Shown here: in pieces, positions 47,409 through 55,074 of the stretch
Numbering within the stretch: the first letter of the stretch is position 1
Layout: every line of letters starts with the position of its first letter
Virus record (IMG/VR): IMGVR_UViG_3300008448_000023
Location: 30,413-94,412 of that record
Source of the DNA: a virus
Reading direction: 5' to 3' (one strand)
DNA length: 64,000 nucleotides
Made by a program: the position numbers and the translations under genes
The notes under the pieces: model-generated
The model's input: only the letters and a program-made list of their open reading frames with translations
The model's database searches: none
What the model was told of the DNA's origin: nothing

Positions 47409-47733
47409 TTGGGTGTGCCAATACAAACCAGTTTAGTTCTTTGTCACTATTTAAATAGATGCGGTAGTCATTGTACTGAACCGAATACGCCCAGTGTCGG
47501 TTGATGTCATCTTCTTGGACCGCAGTATTACTAGGATCTTGTTTACGGAGTTTCAGTCGGGCACGAGTCTCAACATCTTGACTCCAGCCCCAAGTCTGGT
47601 TCATCCAACGACGACTACGATCAAAGTCTAGTACGCCAGTGCCAACTCTTGCGCTTTTAGAGAATTCCAGCATGTAGTTAAAACTAGCTTTGTGGCTGTG
47701 TCGATGATCTAATTTGGTTACTTGATATCTCAT
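47392..47733 (-). CDS. Unknown phage protein, 113 aa
   Basis: Basic N-terminal third with several His and Arg, central WMNQTWGWSQDVETRARLKLRK, end in DYRIYLNSDKELNWFVLAHPNE. Not recognised. It starts just past an intrinsic terminator, so it needs its own start signal or read-through; none is visible. Confidence 0.55.
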   Translation of the reverse strand: MRYQVTKLDHRHSHKASFNYMLEFSKSARVGTGVLDFDRSRRWMNQTWGWSQDVETRARLKLRKQDPSNTAVQEDDINRHWAYSVQYNDYRIYLNSDKELNWFVLAHPNESNS

Positions 47734-47745
47734 GGCATAAAACAG

Positions 47746-47766
47746 AAAAGGGCCTTAGGCCCTTTT
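47746..47766 (-). terminator. Intrinsic terminator after MoxR-type ATPase gene
   Basis: 9-bp hairpin AAAAGGGCC/GGCCCTTTT with a 3-base loop and T-runs on either strand, starting 11 bases after the ATPase stop codon. Confidence 0.8.
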
Positions 47767-47777
47767 CCTATCTCCTA

Positions 47778-48863
47778 TCAGGCAGAAGCTTGCAGGATGT
47801 ACTTGCCATAACGGCTGTGAAACTCGTCAAAGTTCTTGAGCTTGGTAGGCAGGAATGGCAAGTCGTATGTTGTCAATGCAATACGAGCACCCATCACAAC
47901 CAGTTCTGTCTCAAAGTTCTTCATCATGTAGCCTAGGAAGTTATCGGCCATCTCGTGAAACTCTTTGTCGGCAATCTTGTTCTCAACACCAGCCTTGAGC
48001 TCGTAGCACATGGAGATCACCAAGCTGTACATGGCACTGACCTCTTTGACGTTCAAGTCCTTGACCTTGCCCTTAAGGATGTCCACAGGGTTGGGCATCT
48101 TGCTGGCAACCTTGCGGTGAGCCATAAACTTCACTGCAAGACCTTCACCTACTGTACCAGCAATTAAGTTAGTCAGTGTGTCGTTGTCTACAGTCTCGTC
48201 GCTGAGCAGTTGGCTCACAAAAGTCCACGAGCGCGGCGTGGCAAACGCACGGCTGGCACTCTTGGCATCAAAGTCGTAGAGGTCTTGCTTGGCAAAGCTC
48301 AAGTAACCCACAACGTCCTTGTGGATCTTGTTCTGCACAGCCCACTCTTGATACGAAGCAAAGTCCACTTTCATCTCTTGGTGGATGAAACGGTTTGCCA
48401 GCGGAGTCGGCATACGATATGTAACGCCTTTGTCGCTTTCACGATTGCCTGCGGCAACCATTACAACATTGTCTGGCAAACGGAACTTACCAATTCGGCG
48501 ATTCAGGATCAGCTGGTAGGCAGCCGATTGCACTGAGGCAGGGGCAGAATTAAGTTCGTCCAAGAACAAGACCACAATAGGATACTGGCTGGCCAGTTCT
48601 TCGTCGGGCAGTTCTACTGGGGGAGCCCAGTCCATCTTGCCCAAGTCTTTGTTATAAAAAGGAATACCACGAATGTCAGTGGGTTCCATCTGACCCAGGC
48701 GCAGGTCGATCATGAGTCCACCTAGCTCACGGGTAATGCCTTCTACCAGCTCACTCTTGCCGATGCCTGGAGGACCCCACAGGAACAAAGGTCGTTGTAC
48801 TTTGAACGCCAAGAGCAGGGATTTACGAGCCTGGACGGCTGTGACGGTGCGGGTATCTGACAT
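47778..48863 (-). CDS. MoxR-type AAA+ ATPase
   Basis: 361 aa from the ATG at 48863 (an in-frame TTG 15 bases earlier is less likely). Walker A GPPGIGKS (30-37), Walker B VVLFLDELN (98-105), sensor-type AAGNRESD, and RAFATPRSW. MoxR ATPases drive remodelling of proteins together with VWA-domain partners through MIDAS contacts; the VWA protein at 45683 is the obvious partner. Expressed from its own promoter. Confidence 0.88.
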   Translation of the reverse strand: MSDTRTVTAVQARKSLLLAFKVQRPLFLWGPPGIGKSELVEGITRELGGLMIDLRLGQMEPTDIRGIPFYNKDLGKMDWAPPVELPDEELASQYPIVVLFLDELNSAPASVQSAAYQLILNRRIGKFRLPDNVVMVAAGNRESDKGVTYRMPTPLANRFIHQEMKVDFASYQEWAVQNKIHKDVVGYLSFAKQDLYDFDAKSASRAFATPRSWTFVSQLLSDETVDNDTLTNLIAGTVGEGLAVKFMAHRKVASKMPNPVDILKGKVKDLNVKEVSAMYSLVISMCYELKAGVENKIADKEFHEMADNFLGYMMKNFETELVVMGARIALTTYDLPFLPTKLKNFDEFHSRYGKYILQASA

Positions 48864-48897
48864 GGGATTGTCTTTCAAAAAATGTTATTAAGCAGTT

Positions 48898-48926
48898 ATT
48901 GTAACAAATTGGGATTTTTCGGTCAA
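48898..48926 (-). promoter_or_regulatory. Sigma70-type promoter for MoxR-type ATPase
   Basis: TTGACC, 17-base spacer, TACAAT; -10 ends 35 bases before the ATG. The spacer shares an AATTTG stretch with the promoters at 47011 and 49129. Confidence 0.85.
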
Positions 48927-49099
48927 CTGTTGATTGTTGCAAAAGGACTACAGTTTTCTAATTGAGTTTGCTCAACAAGTTCTGCAGCCTCAACAACAAA
49001 ATGAACAGGAATTTCCAGTTCGCGGGCCACCTGTGCAAAGCTCTTGCCTTGCTCTAACAAGTACTCAATATCGAGTACTAAATCGCTCATCTTGCTCAT
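48923..49099 (-). CDS. Small conserved phage protein, 58 aa, helix-turn-helix-like
   Basis: ATG at 49099 with AAGGA six bases upstream. SKMSDLVLDIEYLLEQGKSFAQVARELEIPVHFVVEAAELV has the pattern helix-turn-helix (AQVARELEIPVHFV as recognition unit). Similar small proteins are found in T4-like phages. A DNA-binding regulator is plausible but not proven. Its end overlaps the ATPase promoter by 4 bases. Confidence 0.65.
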   Translation of the reverse strand: MSKMSDLVLDIEYLLEQGKSFAQVARELEIPVHFVVEAAELVEQTQLENCSPFATINS

Positions 49100-49128
49100 T
49101 GCAGTTCCTTTGCTGTCTAAGTGCTTGT

Positions 49129-49157
49129 ATTGTAGCAAATTGCGAATTTACAGTCAA
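49129..49157 (-). promoter_or_regulatory. Sigma70-type promoter for the 58-aa HTH-like gene
   Basis: TTGACT, 17-base spacer, TACAAT, 30 bases before the ATG; directly preceded by a terminator of the upstream unit. Confidence 0.85.
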
Positions 49158-49159
49158 AG

Positions 49160-49184
49160 AAAACCCTGCTCTGAGCAGGGTTTT
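49160..49184 (-). terminator. Intrinsic terminator after metallophosphoesterase gene
   Basis: Hairpin AAAACCCTGCTC/GAGCAGGGTTTT, nearly perfect over 12 bp, with a T-run. It lies between the phosphoesterase stop and the next promoter. Confidence 0.85.
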
Positions 49185-49203
49185 AAAAAGTAATACTTGA
49201 GTA

Positions 49204-49809
49204 CTACATTGTAGGACCATTGCCGTTTTTAAACCCAATTTCGCCGCCTTCTGCTTCAATACGCTTGTAGACGTCTTCTAACAAGATGGGACGGAAGTCG
49301 GTTTGCTCCACGCACACACAATGGTAACGAGTGTCGTTTTCTGTCGAGTACAACACAGCGCCAGTTCGGGCATCTACACCACGTGCTCGCTTGACACGAC
49401 TGGCGTGCAAGTGTCCGTGAATGTTGGTACCAAAGCGACCCAAGCTAGCCTCATGCACAGGGATGTGACTTAAAATCATTCCGTTCAATACATGGTATGC
49501 ACGTAACTCACGGAAGTACTGCCTATACTCGTCATCACGGAAGATGTCGTGGTTGCCGCGGATCAAGACCTTGTCGCCGTTCAAGCGACTCAACGTCTTT
49601 AATGCCTTACGGTTGATAACAACATCACCCAAGTGGTATACCTTGTCGCTGGGACGAACAGTGTCGTTCCAACGACGGATCATTTCCTCATCCATTTCGT
49701 CAGGATCTGACCATGGACGCAATTTCACCTCAGGATCATCCGGGTGTGTAAATCGGCACACACCAGCATGTCCAAAGTGTGTGTCACTGACTAAAAATGT
49801 AGCAGGCAT
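49204..49809 (-). CDS. Calcineurin-like metallophosphoesterase
   Basis: 201 aa, full length. Metal ligands in order: D9 and H11 (SDTHFGH), D62 (LGDVV), N86-H87 (RGNHD), H113 region (ILSHIP), H132/H134 (HGHLH). A perfect AAGGAGGT site precedes the ATG. Cytosolic hydrolase for phosphomonoesters or diesters; in phages such proteins have been suggested to act on nucleotides or RNA 2',3'-cyclic ends. Exact substrate unknown. Confidence 0.9.
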   Translation of the reverse strand: MPATFLVSDTHFGHAGVCRFTHPDDPEVKLRPWSDPDEMDEEMIRRWNDTVRPSDKVYHLGDVVINRKALKTLSRLNGDKVLIRGNHDIFRDDEYRQYFRELRAYHVLNGMILSHIPVHEASLGRFGTNIHGHLHASRVKRARGVDARTGAVLYSTENDTRYHCVCVEQTDFRPILLEDVYKRIEAEGGEIGFKNGNGPTM

Positions 49810-49818
49810 AATACCTCC

Positions 49819-50127
49819 TTAAACGGTTATCCAATCATCCGAGTCACGGTATTCAATGCTTTCGCTACCGTCATACTCGTTTATCTTTATTTGTTGTCCT
49901 TGATCGACCCATTCCACAGCCAAATCACCAATGCCACCTAAGTAAGCATCGGGCCACTTTACTATAGCATAGGCCAATATCTGTTCTTTATTGCCTTTGA
50001 GCACAAGATCTACTAGACCCGAGTCAAACAGCATGTCAGGATATTCGTAGTTCCATGTGTACCATCCTGCGCCAAAGCCTGGCGATACCAACACGGCAAT
50101 CTTTCCGTCTTTTACTAGTTTGTTCAT
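49819..50127 (-). CDS. Widespread phage protein of unknown function, 102 aa
   Basis: NKLVKDGKIAVLVSPGFGAGWYTWN, FDSGLVDLVLKGNKEQI, YLGGIGDLAVEWVDQGQQIKINEYDGSESIE: a very conserved sequence seen in many unrelated phages as a hypothetical protein. The AGGAG ribosome site sits inside a 10-bp hairpin (50129-50152) that also covers the stop of the upstream phosphatase gene. Confidence 0.8.
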   Translation of the reverse strand: MNKLVKDGKIAVLVSPGFGAGWYTWNYEYPDMLFDSGLVDLVLKGNKEQILAYAIVKWPDAYLGGIGDLAVEWVDQGQQIKINEYDGSESIEYRDSDDWITV

Positions 50128-50128
50128 G

Positions 50129-50152
50129 ATAATCTCCTGGATAGGAGATTAT
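50129..50152 (-). promoter_or_regulatory. Hairpin sequestering the ribosome binding site
   Basis: Perfect 10-bp inverted repeat (ATAATCTCCT/AGGAGATTAT) with a GGAT loop. On the minus-strand RNA the AGGAGA site of the 102-aa gene pairs with UCUCCU at the end of the phosphatase gene. Ribosomes finishing the upstream gene would open it. No T-run follows, so a terminator is unlikely. Confidence 0.6.
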
Positions 50153-50628
50153 CTCTCCCATCCTATGTTAGTGTTTCTCCAATCATTGGCGTGATCGAAG
50201 GGTTGTTCATCGCTGTCGTACGTCCAGCCCAGTTGTCGCATCAGCTTCTGCTTGACTCGCAAGTTAGGGATTCGTGTGCGTTCTGCATCCTGAAACCCCA
50301 TCATCACGCCAACTTCAGCTACAGCACCTGAACGGCACAGACCAGCATAGCAATGCACAACCACGTTCATGTGATTGTCTAATGCATGTTTCAGCAGGCG
50401 CACAATCTCCGCAGCCTGAACATCACTGATTTTGGCTTCTTCAGGAAAGCCATCTTTGTCCTCTGCGTCTAAGAATTCAAAACGATGTGTTTCTCGAAAC
50501 TCATGTGCAGGGCTAGGCCACCAGCTAGTAGCAGGATCCATAATTTGGATCAGCATACTGTTAGGGCCAGCTTCGTGATGAAACCTTATGGGCACATCGG
50601 CTGCGGCTACGTTTTCAATCCAAGGCAT
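50149..50628 (-). CDS. Dual-specificity/tyrosine phosphatase-like protein
   Basis: 159 aa. VVVHCYAGLCRSG carries the HCX5R signature (C93, R99); an Asp-rich stretch lies in the first half as potential general acid. Start at the second of two tandem ATGs, giving a 6-7 base spacing from AGGAG. Small cytosolic cysteine phosphatase; could dephosphorylate host proteins or a sugar phosphate. Preceded by its own promoter. Confidence 0.8.
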   Translation of the reverse strand: MPWIENVAAADVPIRFHHEAGPNSMLIQIMDPATSWWPSPAHEFRETHRFEFLDAEDKDGFPEEAKISDVQAAEIVRLLKHALDNHMNVVVHCYAGLCRSGAVAEVGVMMGFQDAERTRIPNLRVKQKLMRQLGWTYDSDEQPFDHANDWRNTNIGWER

Positions 50629-50647
50629 CATAATCTCCTAATGTGCT

Positions 50648-50676
50648 ATTGTAGCACAACAGTAAATTCGGGTCAA
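50648..50676 (-). promoter_or_regulatory. Sigma70-type promoter for phosphatase operon
   Basis: TTGACC, 17-base spacer, TACAAT; the -10 ends about 20 bases before the ATG. Confidence 0.82.
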
Positions 50677-50690
50677 GCTATACTAAAGTA

Positions 50691-50942
50691 TTACTTTTTT
50701 CCACGATACCTGTCGCGCTGTTGTGGTGGTTCTTTGAGTAGGTAATTGCGACCAATCAAGCCGTGTTCGATTTCGCCCAGGGCAGTGACACCAGCACTGT
50801 GCTTGCTGAGGACCTTGGGTTGATGCCCTGAATTGAGTTCGCGAGTGCGAGTGGCTGCAATCAACACAAGGTCATATCTGTTGCCCACAGCTTCCACAGC
50901 TTGTTGGCTATTGAGTCCGGTTAGTTCGTTAAGTTTCTTCAT
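50691..50942 (-). CDS. RNA polymerase omega-subunit-like protein (RpoZ-like)
   Basis: 83 aa from ATG 50942; an ATG 15 bases earlier is possible. VEAVGNRYDLVLIAATRTRELNSG (15-39) and VTALGEIEHGLI (52-63) line up with conserved regions 2-3 of bacterial omega (NRFDLV, ALREIxxGLI). The bacterial protein is about 70-90 aa. Omega assists assembly of the beta' subunit and affects promoter choice; a phage copy could bind host core enzyme. Overlaps the zinc-finger-like gene by 14 bases. Confidence 0.65.
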   Translation of the reverse strand: MKKLNELTGLNSQQAVEAVGNRYDLVLIAATRTRELNSGHQPKVLSKHSAGVTALGEIEHGLIGRNYLLKEPPQQRDRYRGKK

Positions 50943-51234
50943 TTGGTGGTAATCCATTGGAGTGTTTATCTGAAATACGATCAGCATCTTGAAACAGACG
51001 CTTTTCTTGTGCTGTGAGTCGATCCTTATGGGTCTTGCGTGGGTTACCACACAAATAGCAGTGAGGATTACCGCAATCCATGGCATGGTGTTTGGCTAGT
51101 CTATGCGGCTCCTTCACTGCTTTGTCTTTGCGAGTCAGGCCATGTGCTCGGGCAATTTTTACCTGCCGGGAAATAGCCACGTCAGTTTTGTGACGACGTC
51201 GTGAATTAAGGAATTTTGCTAGATCATTGCTCAT
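50929..51234 (-). CDS. Small basic protein with Cys-rich motif, 101 aa
   Basis: Basic N-terminal half (FLNSRRRHKTDVAISRQVKIARAHG), then MDCGNPHCYLCGNPRKTHKDRLT, a CX4CX2C knuckle that probably binds zinc, with extra His. Proteins with MDCGNPxCxxC occur across phages without known function. A near-late-promoter TTTAAATA lies 5-12 bases before the ATG. Possibly nucleic-acid binding. Confidence 0.7.
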   Translation of the reverse strand: MSNDLAKFLNSRRRHKTDVAISRQVKIARAHGLTRKDKAVKEPHRLAKHHAMDCGNPHCYLCGNPRKTHKDRLTAQEKRLFQDADRISDKHSNGLPPNEET

Positions 51235-51249
51235 AATGTATTTAAAGTT

Positions 51250-52521
51250 TTATTGACTGTGCAGTCCTTGATTTACTACGCTGACATCTAGGTCAAACAT
51301 ACTGCTCAAGAAACTGGTATAGTCTAGTACAGTATAGTCTTGATAGATGGGTTTGTCAACCCAGGGTACAAGGCCATTGGTGGTTCTGTCGCCAATTTTG
51401 ACAAAAGACTCGCCTAACATGGCAGCAGTTTCGCCGAGAACTTCGCCCAGCACTGCTCGTAGGTTTTTATTTCGTTGCTCTAGGATTTTTAGAACGGGCA
51501 ATTCAATTTCCATAAAAAACCCAAAGTCGCTTTGTTTGTCAGCTTGCCAGGCAGTACGATCAAATCCTTGATACAAATGCTGTCGCATAGCGTCTTGAAC
51601 GTGCCGGCTCATTTTTGTTGTTGTACGAGTTTCCAGAGTTTGATTGTAACTATGAGCACGATCAACCAAAGGATCTCGACGGCAGAGATCCAGCAGTTCG
51701 TACCATCCTCGAATGGCCAAGTCTGGCAAGTCTGGTGTCCAGTAGAACGGTTCCCAGATCACATTGTCGGGAAAGCCATTGGATTTGGTGCAATAGCTGT
51801 TTAGACGCATTAGGCCTTCGGGGAAAAAGGCCTGAGCTCGTGTTTGATCTTGAATAATGCAAGGCTTGTCAGTGCCGTTGAGCAAACAGGCTCGACGCCC
51901 ACCAATGCGTTTCTCCAGGCCAGGATCCTTAGCTACACTGAGCCAACGACCAAAAATCACTCCTGGCTTGGGTCTTGAATCTTTGAGTAGCTTGGCAGGA
52001 TCGCTAAAGGATTCTTCAACAATGTCCAGCCATTCAATCAAGGTCACATTGGTGTTTGGATGCATCTGCTGAAACTGCTGAGCATAAGGCACAGCATGAT
52101 ACATGATTTCTCCATACCAGTTTGCAGGGCGTTGGCTCTGAAAGTCTGTGACGTTTTCTAGTTCAGGCACCACAAAAATTACAATGTCATCGATGTGTAG
52201 GCCTTCCTTGGCAAAGGTCTCGATGATGTTTCTACTGTCCCAGCCACCGCTGAACAGCACTGCCACATAGTCATACTGCTCTCTTATTTGCCGGGCCCGT
52301 GCGCGATACAGTTGATCCAGAGTGTGATGTTTCCATGCGCCTCGCCGGTGAGCATCTTTCCAGATCTGGTCATAGTAGTGCCATTTCACTGGTTGGCTAG
52401 TTCGTTTGGCAGCGACCAATGCGTCTCGATTGGTGTAAAATATATCATTGCCTACAGTATAGTGCCCTGACGGGCTGTATAGAACTTCGCCTACGCTGTC
52501 GGTACCGGGCACATGGCTCAT
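51250..52521 (-). CDS. PP-loop ATP pyrophosphatase, asparagine-synthase-like (1)
   Basis: 423 aa. SGGWDS at 91-96 is the PP-loop. No N-terminal Cys glutaminase domain, so if it is an amidotransferase-type synthase it must use free ammonia or another amine. The rest has long helical segments (KILEQRNKNLRAVLGEVLGETAAML). ATGA overlap with the Bug-family protein gene upstream, so the two are made together. Likely activates a carboxylate or carbonyl with ATP, releasing PPi; substrate unknown. Confidence 0.72.
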   Translation of the reverse strand: MSHVPGTDSVGEVLYSPSGHYTVGNDIFYTNRDALVAAKRTSQPVKWHYYDQIWKDAHRRGAWKHHTLDQLYRARARQIREQYDYVAVLFSGGWDSRNIIETFAKEGLHIDDIVIFVVPELENVTDFQSQRPANWYGEIMYHAVPYAQQFQQMHPNTNVTLIEWLDIVEESFSDPAKLLKDSRPKPGVIFGRWLSVAKDPGLEKRIGGRRACLLNGTDKPCIIQDQTRAQAFFPEGLMRLNSYCTKSNGFPDNVIWEPFYWTPDLPDLAIRGWYELLDLCRRDPLVDRAHSYNQTLETRTTTKMSRHVQDAMRQHLYQGFDRTAWQADKQSDFGFFMEIELPVLKILEQRNKNLRAVLGEVLGETAAMLGESFVKIGDRTTNGLVPWVDKPIYQDYTVLDYTSFLSSMFDLDVSVVNQGLHSQ

Positions 52522-53360
52522 TGTCGGTCCAGTATGTTTCGTTTAAAATCGTTTAACAGTTTGTCGTAGTCGGCTGGAGCACCGCCCGCTGGACGGGTGT
52601 TTACTGTGTTGGCAAACCACTCAACAGTGGCCGGCTGACTCAGCACAGTGTTAAAAATTTTGTTGAGCCGCAACAGTTTTTCTTCTGGGAAGTTTTTTGC
52701 TACACTGATGCCTTGACCGGCTACAATGCCCATCTTGTCAAGATTGCCAATGATTTTGATACGGTCTTTGTGTGTGTTGATTAGATTGTTTGTGCTGACA
52801 ATTTGTGCAACCGGAACATCTTTGCGCAGTAGTCCCAGCATGAGCTCAGCATCGTTTCTAAATGGCACAATCTGTACTGATGGGTCAAGCTTCATCTTGG
52901 AGATTAACAACGGGGCAGTTGCACCAGAATACCCAATGTTCAAATTGCCACGAAGATCAGCTAGACTGTTGATTGATGATTCTTTTAGCGAGGCAAACAA
53001 GAAGTTGATACGCACCAACAAGATCAAACTCTTGGTATCATTCAATGGATCCAGCTTGAGGTCAGGATGCTGTATGTAAGAAGATACCTGTGTTCCGGTG
53101 GAGCTCACAAACAAAACATTGGGGTTGGTCCGGCTTTCTTCAAGCATGGCCTGGTATGCTACCAAGAAGTCAGCACCTGGACGGTTGATGACTATAAACT
53201 TGTAGTCAGAAATTTTTTCAGCTTCGTCGGCAATCTTTCTTACATAGACATCGCTGGGGCCACCTGCTGGAGAACCAATGTAAATTTTAAATGTTTCTGC
53301 GTGTGCTAACCCTGCTAGTACAAACAGCGTGACAATGGCGGTTAAAAGTTTTTTGATCAT
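52518..53360 (-). CDS. Bug/TctC-family periplasmic solute-binding protein
   Basis: 280 aa. Start ATG 53360 (8 bases from AGGA) gives a clean signal peptide: MIKK, hydrophobic core, AHA cleavage site before E22. IYIGSPAGGPSDVYVRKIADEAEK and GADFLVAYQAML near the N-terminus match the Bug family (AGGxxDxxAR motif), as do the LRKDVPVAQIVS and GGAPADYDKLLNDF regions. In bacteria, especially betaproteobacteria, such proteins bind carboxylates for tripartite transporters. Rare in a phage and pointing to host-derived transfer. Own promoter upstream. Confidence 0.85.
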   Translation of the reverse strand: MIKKLLTAIVTLFVLAGLAHAETFKIYIGSPAGGPSDVYVRKIADEAEKISDYKFIVINRPGADFLVAYQAMLEESRTNPNVLFVSSTGTQVSSYIQHPDLKLDPLNDTKSLILLVRINFLFASLKESSINSLADLRGNLNIGYSGATAPLLISKMKLDPSVQIVPFRNDAELMLGLLRKDVPVAQIVSTNNLINTHKDRIKIIGNLDKMGIVAGQGISVAKNFPEEKLLRLNKIFNTVLSQPATVEWFANTVNTRPAGGAPADYDKLLNDFKRNILDRQ

Positions 53361-53379
53361 AGACATGTTCCTAAAAGTT

Positions 53380-53408
53380 ATTGTAACACATTGCTAGTAG
53401 GATGTCTA
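53380..53408 (-). promoter_or_regulatory. Sigma70-type promoter for Bug-family operon
   Basis: TAGACA, 17-base spacer, TACAAT on the minus strand, with AGGA and the ATG following. The -35 deviates at one position from TTGACA. Confidence 0.7.
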
Positions 53409-53528
53409 CACACGGTGCGGCGTTCTGAGCATAGTTGTGTCAGTAAAAGGGTCACTACCCTAGGCGTCACTTGCGATACCGACGTCAGCCCTGTGCTGGC
53501 GTTGCCAAAATATTTAGTGAACAGAGTA
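53409..53528. other. Non-coding gap upstream of the Bug-family promoter
   Basis: About 120 bases with no ORF. It holds short near-repeats (AGTGACGCC and AGTGACCC on the minus strand) and a GC-rich, possibly folded centre, but no clear terminator. Confidence 0.4.
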
Positions 53529-54038
53529 TTATTCTATTAGAAAAGGTGAGTAGTAATTGGAGTCTTTGCGATTGTCGCACTGCAATAACCATTTGTATAT
53601 AGGAGTAGTAAATTGCAAACTGATAGCTCCAACTGATCCCATGTATTCTGATGGCACTATAATATCAGGGCGCTCCGGGCAATGACATTTGCCGTATTCT
53701 TCAAACGCCATTCTTAGATTGAGATTCTCAATCCAGATACCTTGTATGTGTAACATAGGAAATGCTCGTGTGTTGTCCAGATCAAACACATCTGCTAGAT
53801 CTTCAACTTCGACAGTTAACTTGTAGTTGCCATTTGCTGTGTCTAAAAATTCATGCTCTATGCATACCGGTTGATTGACATTGCCATGGTACAGTGTTAG
53901 ATCATTCAGCATGATTTTGACCACGCAGTGTTGAACTGCCGGCACCCACTTTTCAAAGTTAATCATGTACCCAGTGTCAAGCTGGATGTTTAATTTGGCT
54001 TTGTTGATATGTTCAATTTTGCCTGGCATGCTAAACAT
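53529..54038 (-). CDS. Unknown protein, 169 aa, beta-rich
   Basis: ATG 54038 is chosen (8-base overlap with the amidinotransferase gene, GAGG about 9 bases ahead); the much longer frame only shadows that gene. Alternating strands (KLNIQLDTGYMINF, CVVKIMLNDLTLYHG, YKLTVEVEDLADVFDL, PMLHIQGIWIENLNLRMAFEEYG) look like a small carbohydrate-binding or jelly-roll fold; no signature. Co-translated with an amidinotransferase and a PP-loop enzyme, so possibly their partner or substrate-binding protein. Confidence 0.6.
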   Translation of the reverse strand: MFSMPGKIEHINKAKLNIQLDTGYMINFEKWVPAVQHCVVKIMLNDLTLYHGNVNQPVCIEHEFLDTANGNYKLTVEVEDLADVFDLDNTRAFPMLHIQGIWIENLNLRMAFEEYGKCHCPERPDIIVPSEYMGSVGAISLQFTTPIYKWLLQCDNRKDSNYYSPFLIE

Positions 54039-55074
54039 AATTTTCTGCCTCGCCTTCTCTATAGATATCGTTTGTAATACAATGCAAGCCACCGTCCCAG
54101 AAGAACCTATGTCTAAAAGGCACAATAACAGGTTCAATCCGGCACTGTTTAAAGAATTCAAACATGTCTTTGTTGTAGTTGTTGACCAATACTGTGCTTT
54201 TGTTGATTTGTAACATGTTGACATCAAACACTGTCTCTGCTACAAACCCTAGCCAGTGGCCAAGCCAGGTCTCAACAAAATTATTAAATTCAGCGTTGTT
54301 TTGATTGTCTGGGATCCACCAACGTCCTTGATTACTGTGCTTGAGTTGTCGCCAAGCGGGAATAGCGTTCCAGCTTTGATTTTCGATATACTTTACTTTC
54401 CAGCCTGGTAATGTGTCTGTGTAGTTTGTGTGATGATATGTACTAACCACAACACCGGGCTTGACAAGACTAAACACAGCATCGTTGTGCCCACCAATGA
54501 ACACTGGTACAATAGTACGATCAGGAAACTGTTGTTTAAAATAATCGTACAGCCAAGGATCTTCTCGGCAGTCAAGTATGATGCAGTCACCGACCACAGT
54601 GGCCATTGGGGCATCAAAGTCGGTTGGAGAGATGATAGTACGATTGTGACTCAACTGTTTGATCAAACAATCAAACCATTTTGAATCGCTATTGGTCAAC
54701 ATGACATCTTTGCCCACAACCAATTGGCAATCTCTGGGTTGCATTGGTGGCTTTGGGATCAGAGTATAGCTGCCCGACGATTGGTAAGTCAATTGTCCTG
54801 ATGTGGGATCGACAAAATTCATTATGGTCAATTCGCGATCGATAACGGGACGTTGAACACGTACTCCTAGCTCAGACAACGTGCTAGAAAGGTTAGCATA
54901 ATCTTCTTCTGTTTCTCGCGCAATTCGTTGCAGACTGTCTCTAACCTTGCTGTTTTTTACAGGTTCGTAAAACTCAGGAAGATAGCTGGCTCCTACCCAA
55001 ACATGTTTTAAGTCGTGCCAAGGTGCATTGAATTTAACTGGGTGAGTTGAACAAGTAGTCAAGACTGTTTCCAT
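54031..55074 (-). CDS. AGAT-like amidinotransferase (2)
   Basis: 347 aa from ATG 55074 (the TTG 12 bases earlier is less likely). Catalytic His in GGHNDAVFSLVKPG (H196) and Cys in DGGLHCITNDIYREG (C332), with the full GGxHCxTxD motif. TVFDVNML, FFWDGG and HDLKHVWVG segments align with the copy at 32401 throughout; identity looks moderate, so the duplication is not recent. Expected reaction: transfer of amidino from Arg to an amine. Overlaps the asparagine-synthase-like gene by 41 bases. Confidence 0.82.
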   Translation of the reverse strand: METVLTTCSTHPVKFNAPWHDLKHVWVGASYLPEFYEPVKNSKVRDSLQRIARETEEDYANLSSTLSELGVRVQRPVIDRELTIMNFVDPTSGQLTYQSSGSYTLIPKPPMQPRDCQLVVGKDVMLTNSDSKWFDCLIKQLSHNRTIISPTDFDAPMATVVGDCIILDCREDPWLYDYFKQQFPDRTIVPVFIGGHNDAVFSLVKPGVVVSTYHHTNYTDTLPGWKVKYIENQSWNAIPAWRQLKHSNQGRWWIPDNQNNAEFNNFVETWLGHWLGFVAETVFDVNMLQINKSTVLVNNYNKDMFEFFKQCRIEPVIVPFRHRFFWDGGLHCITNDIYREGEAENYV

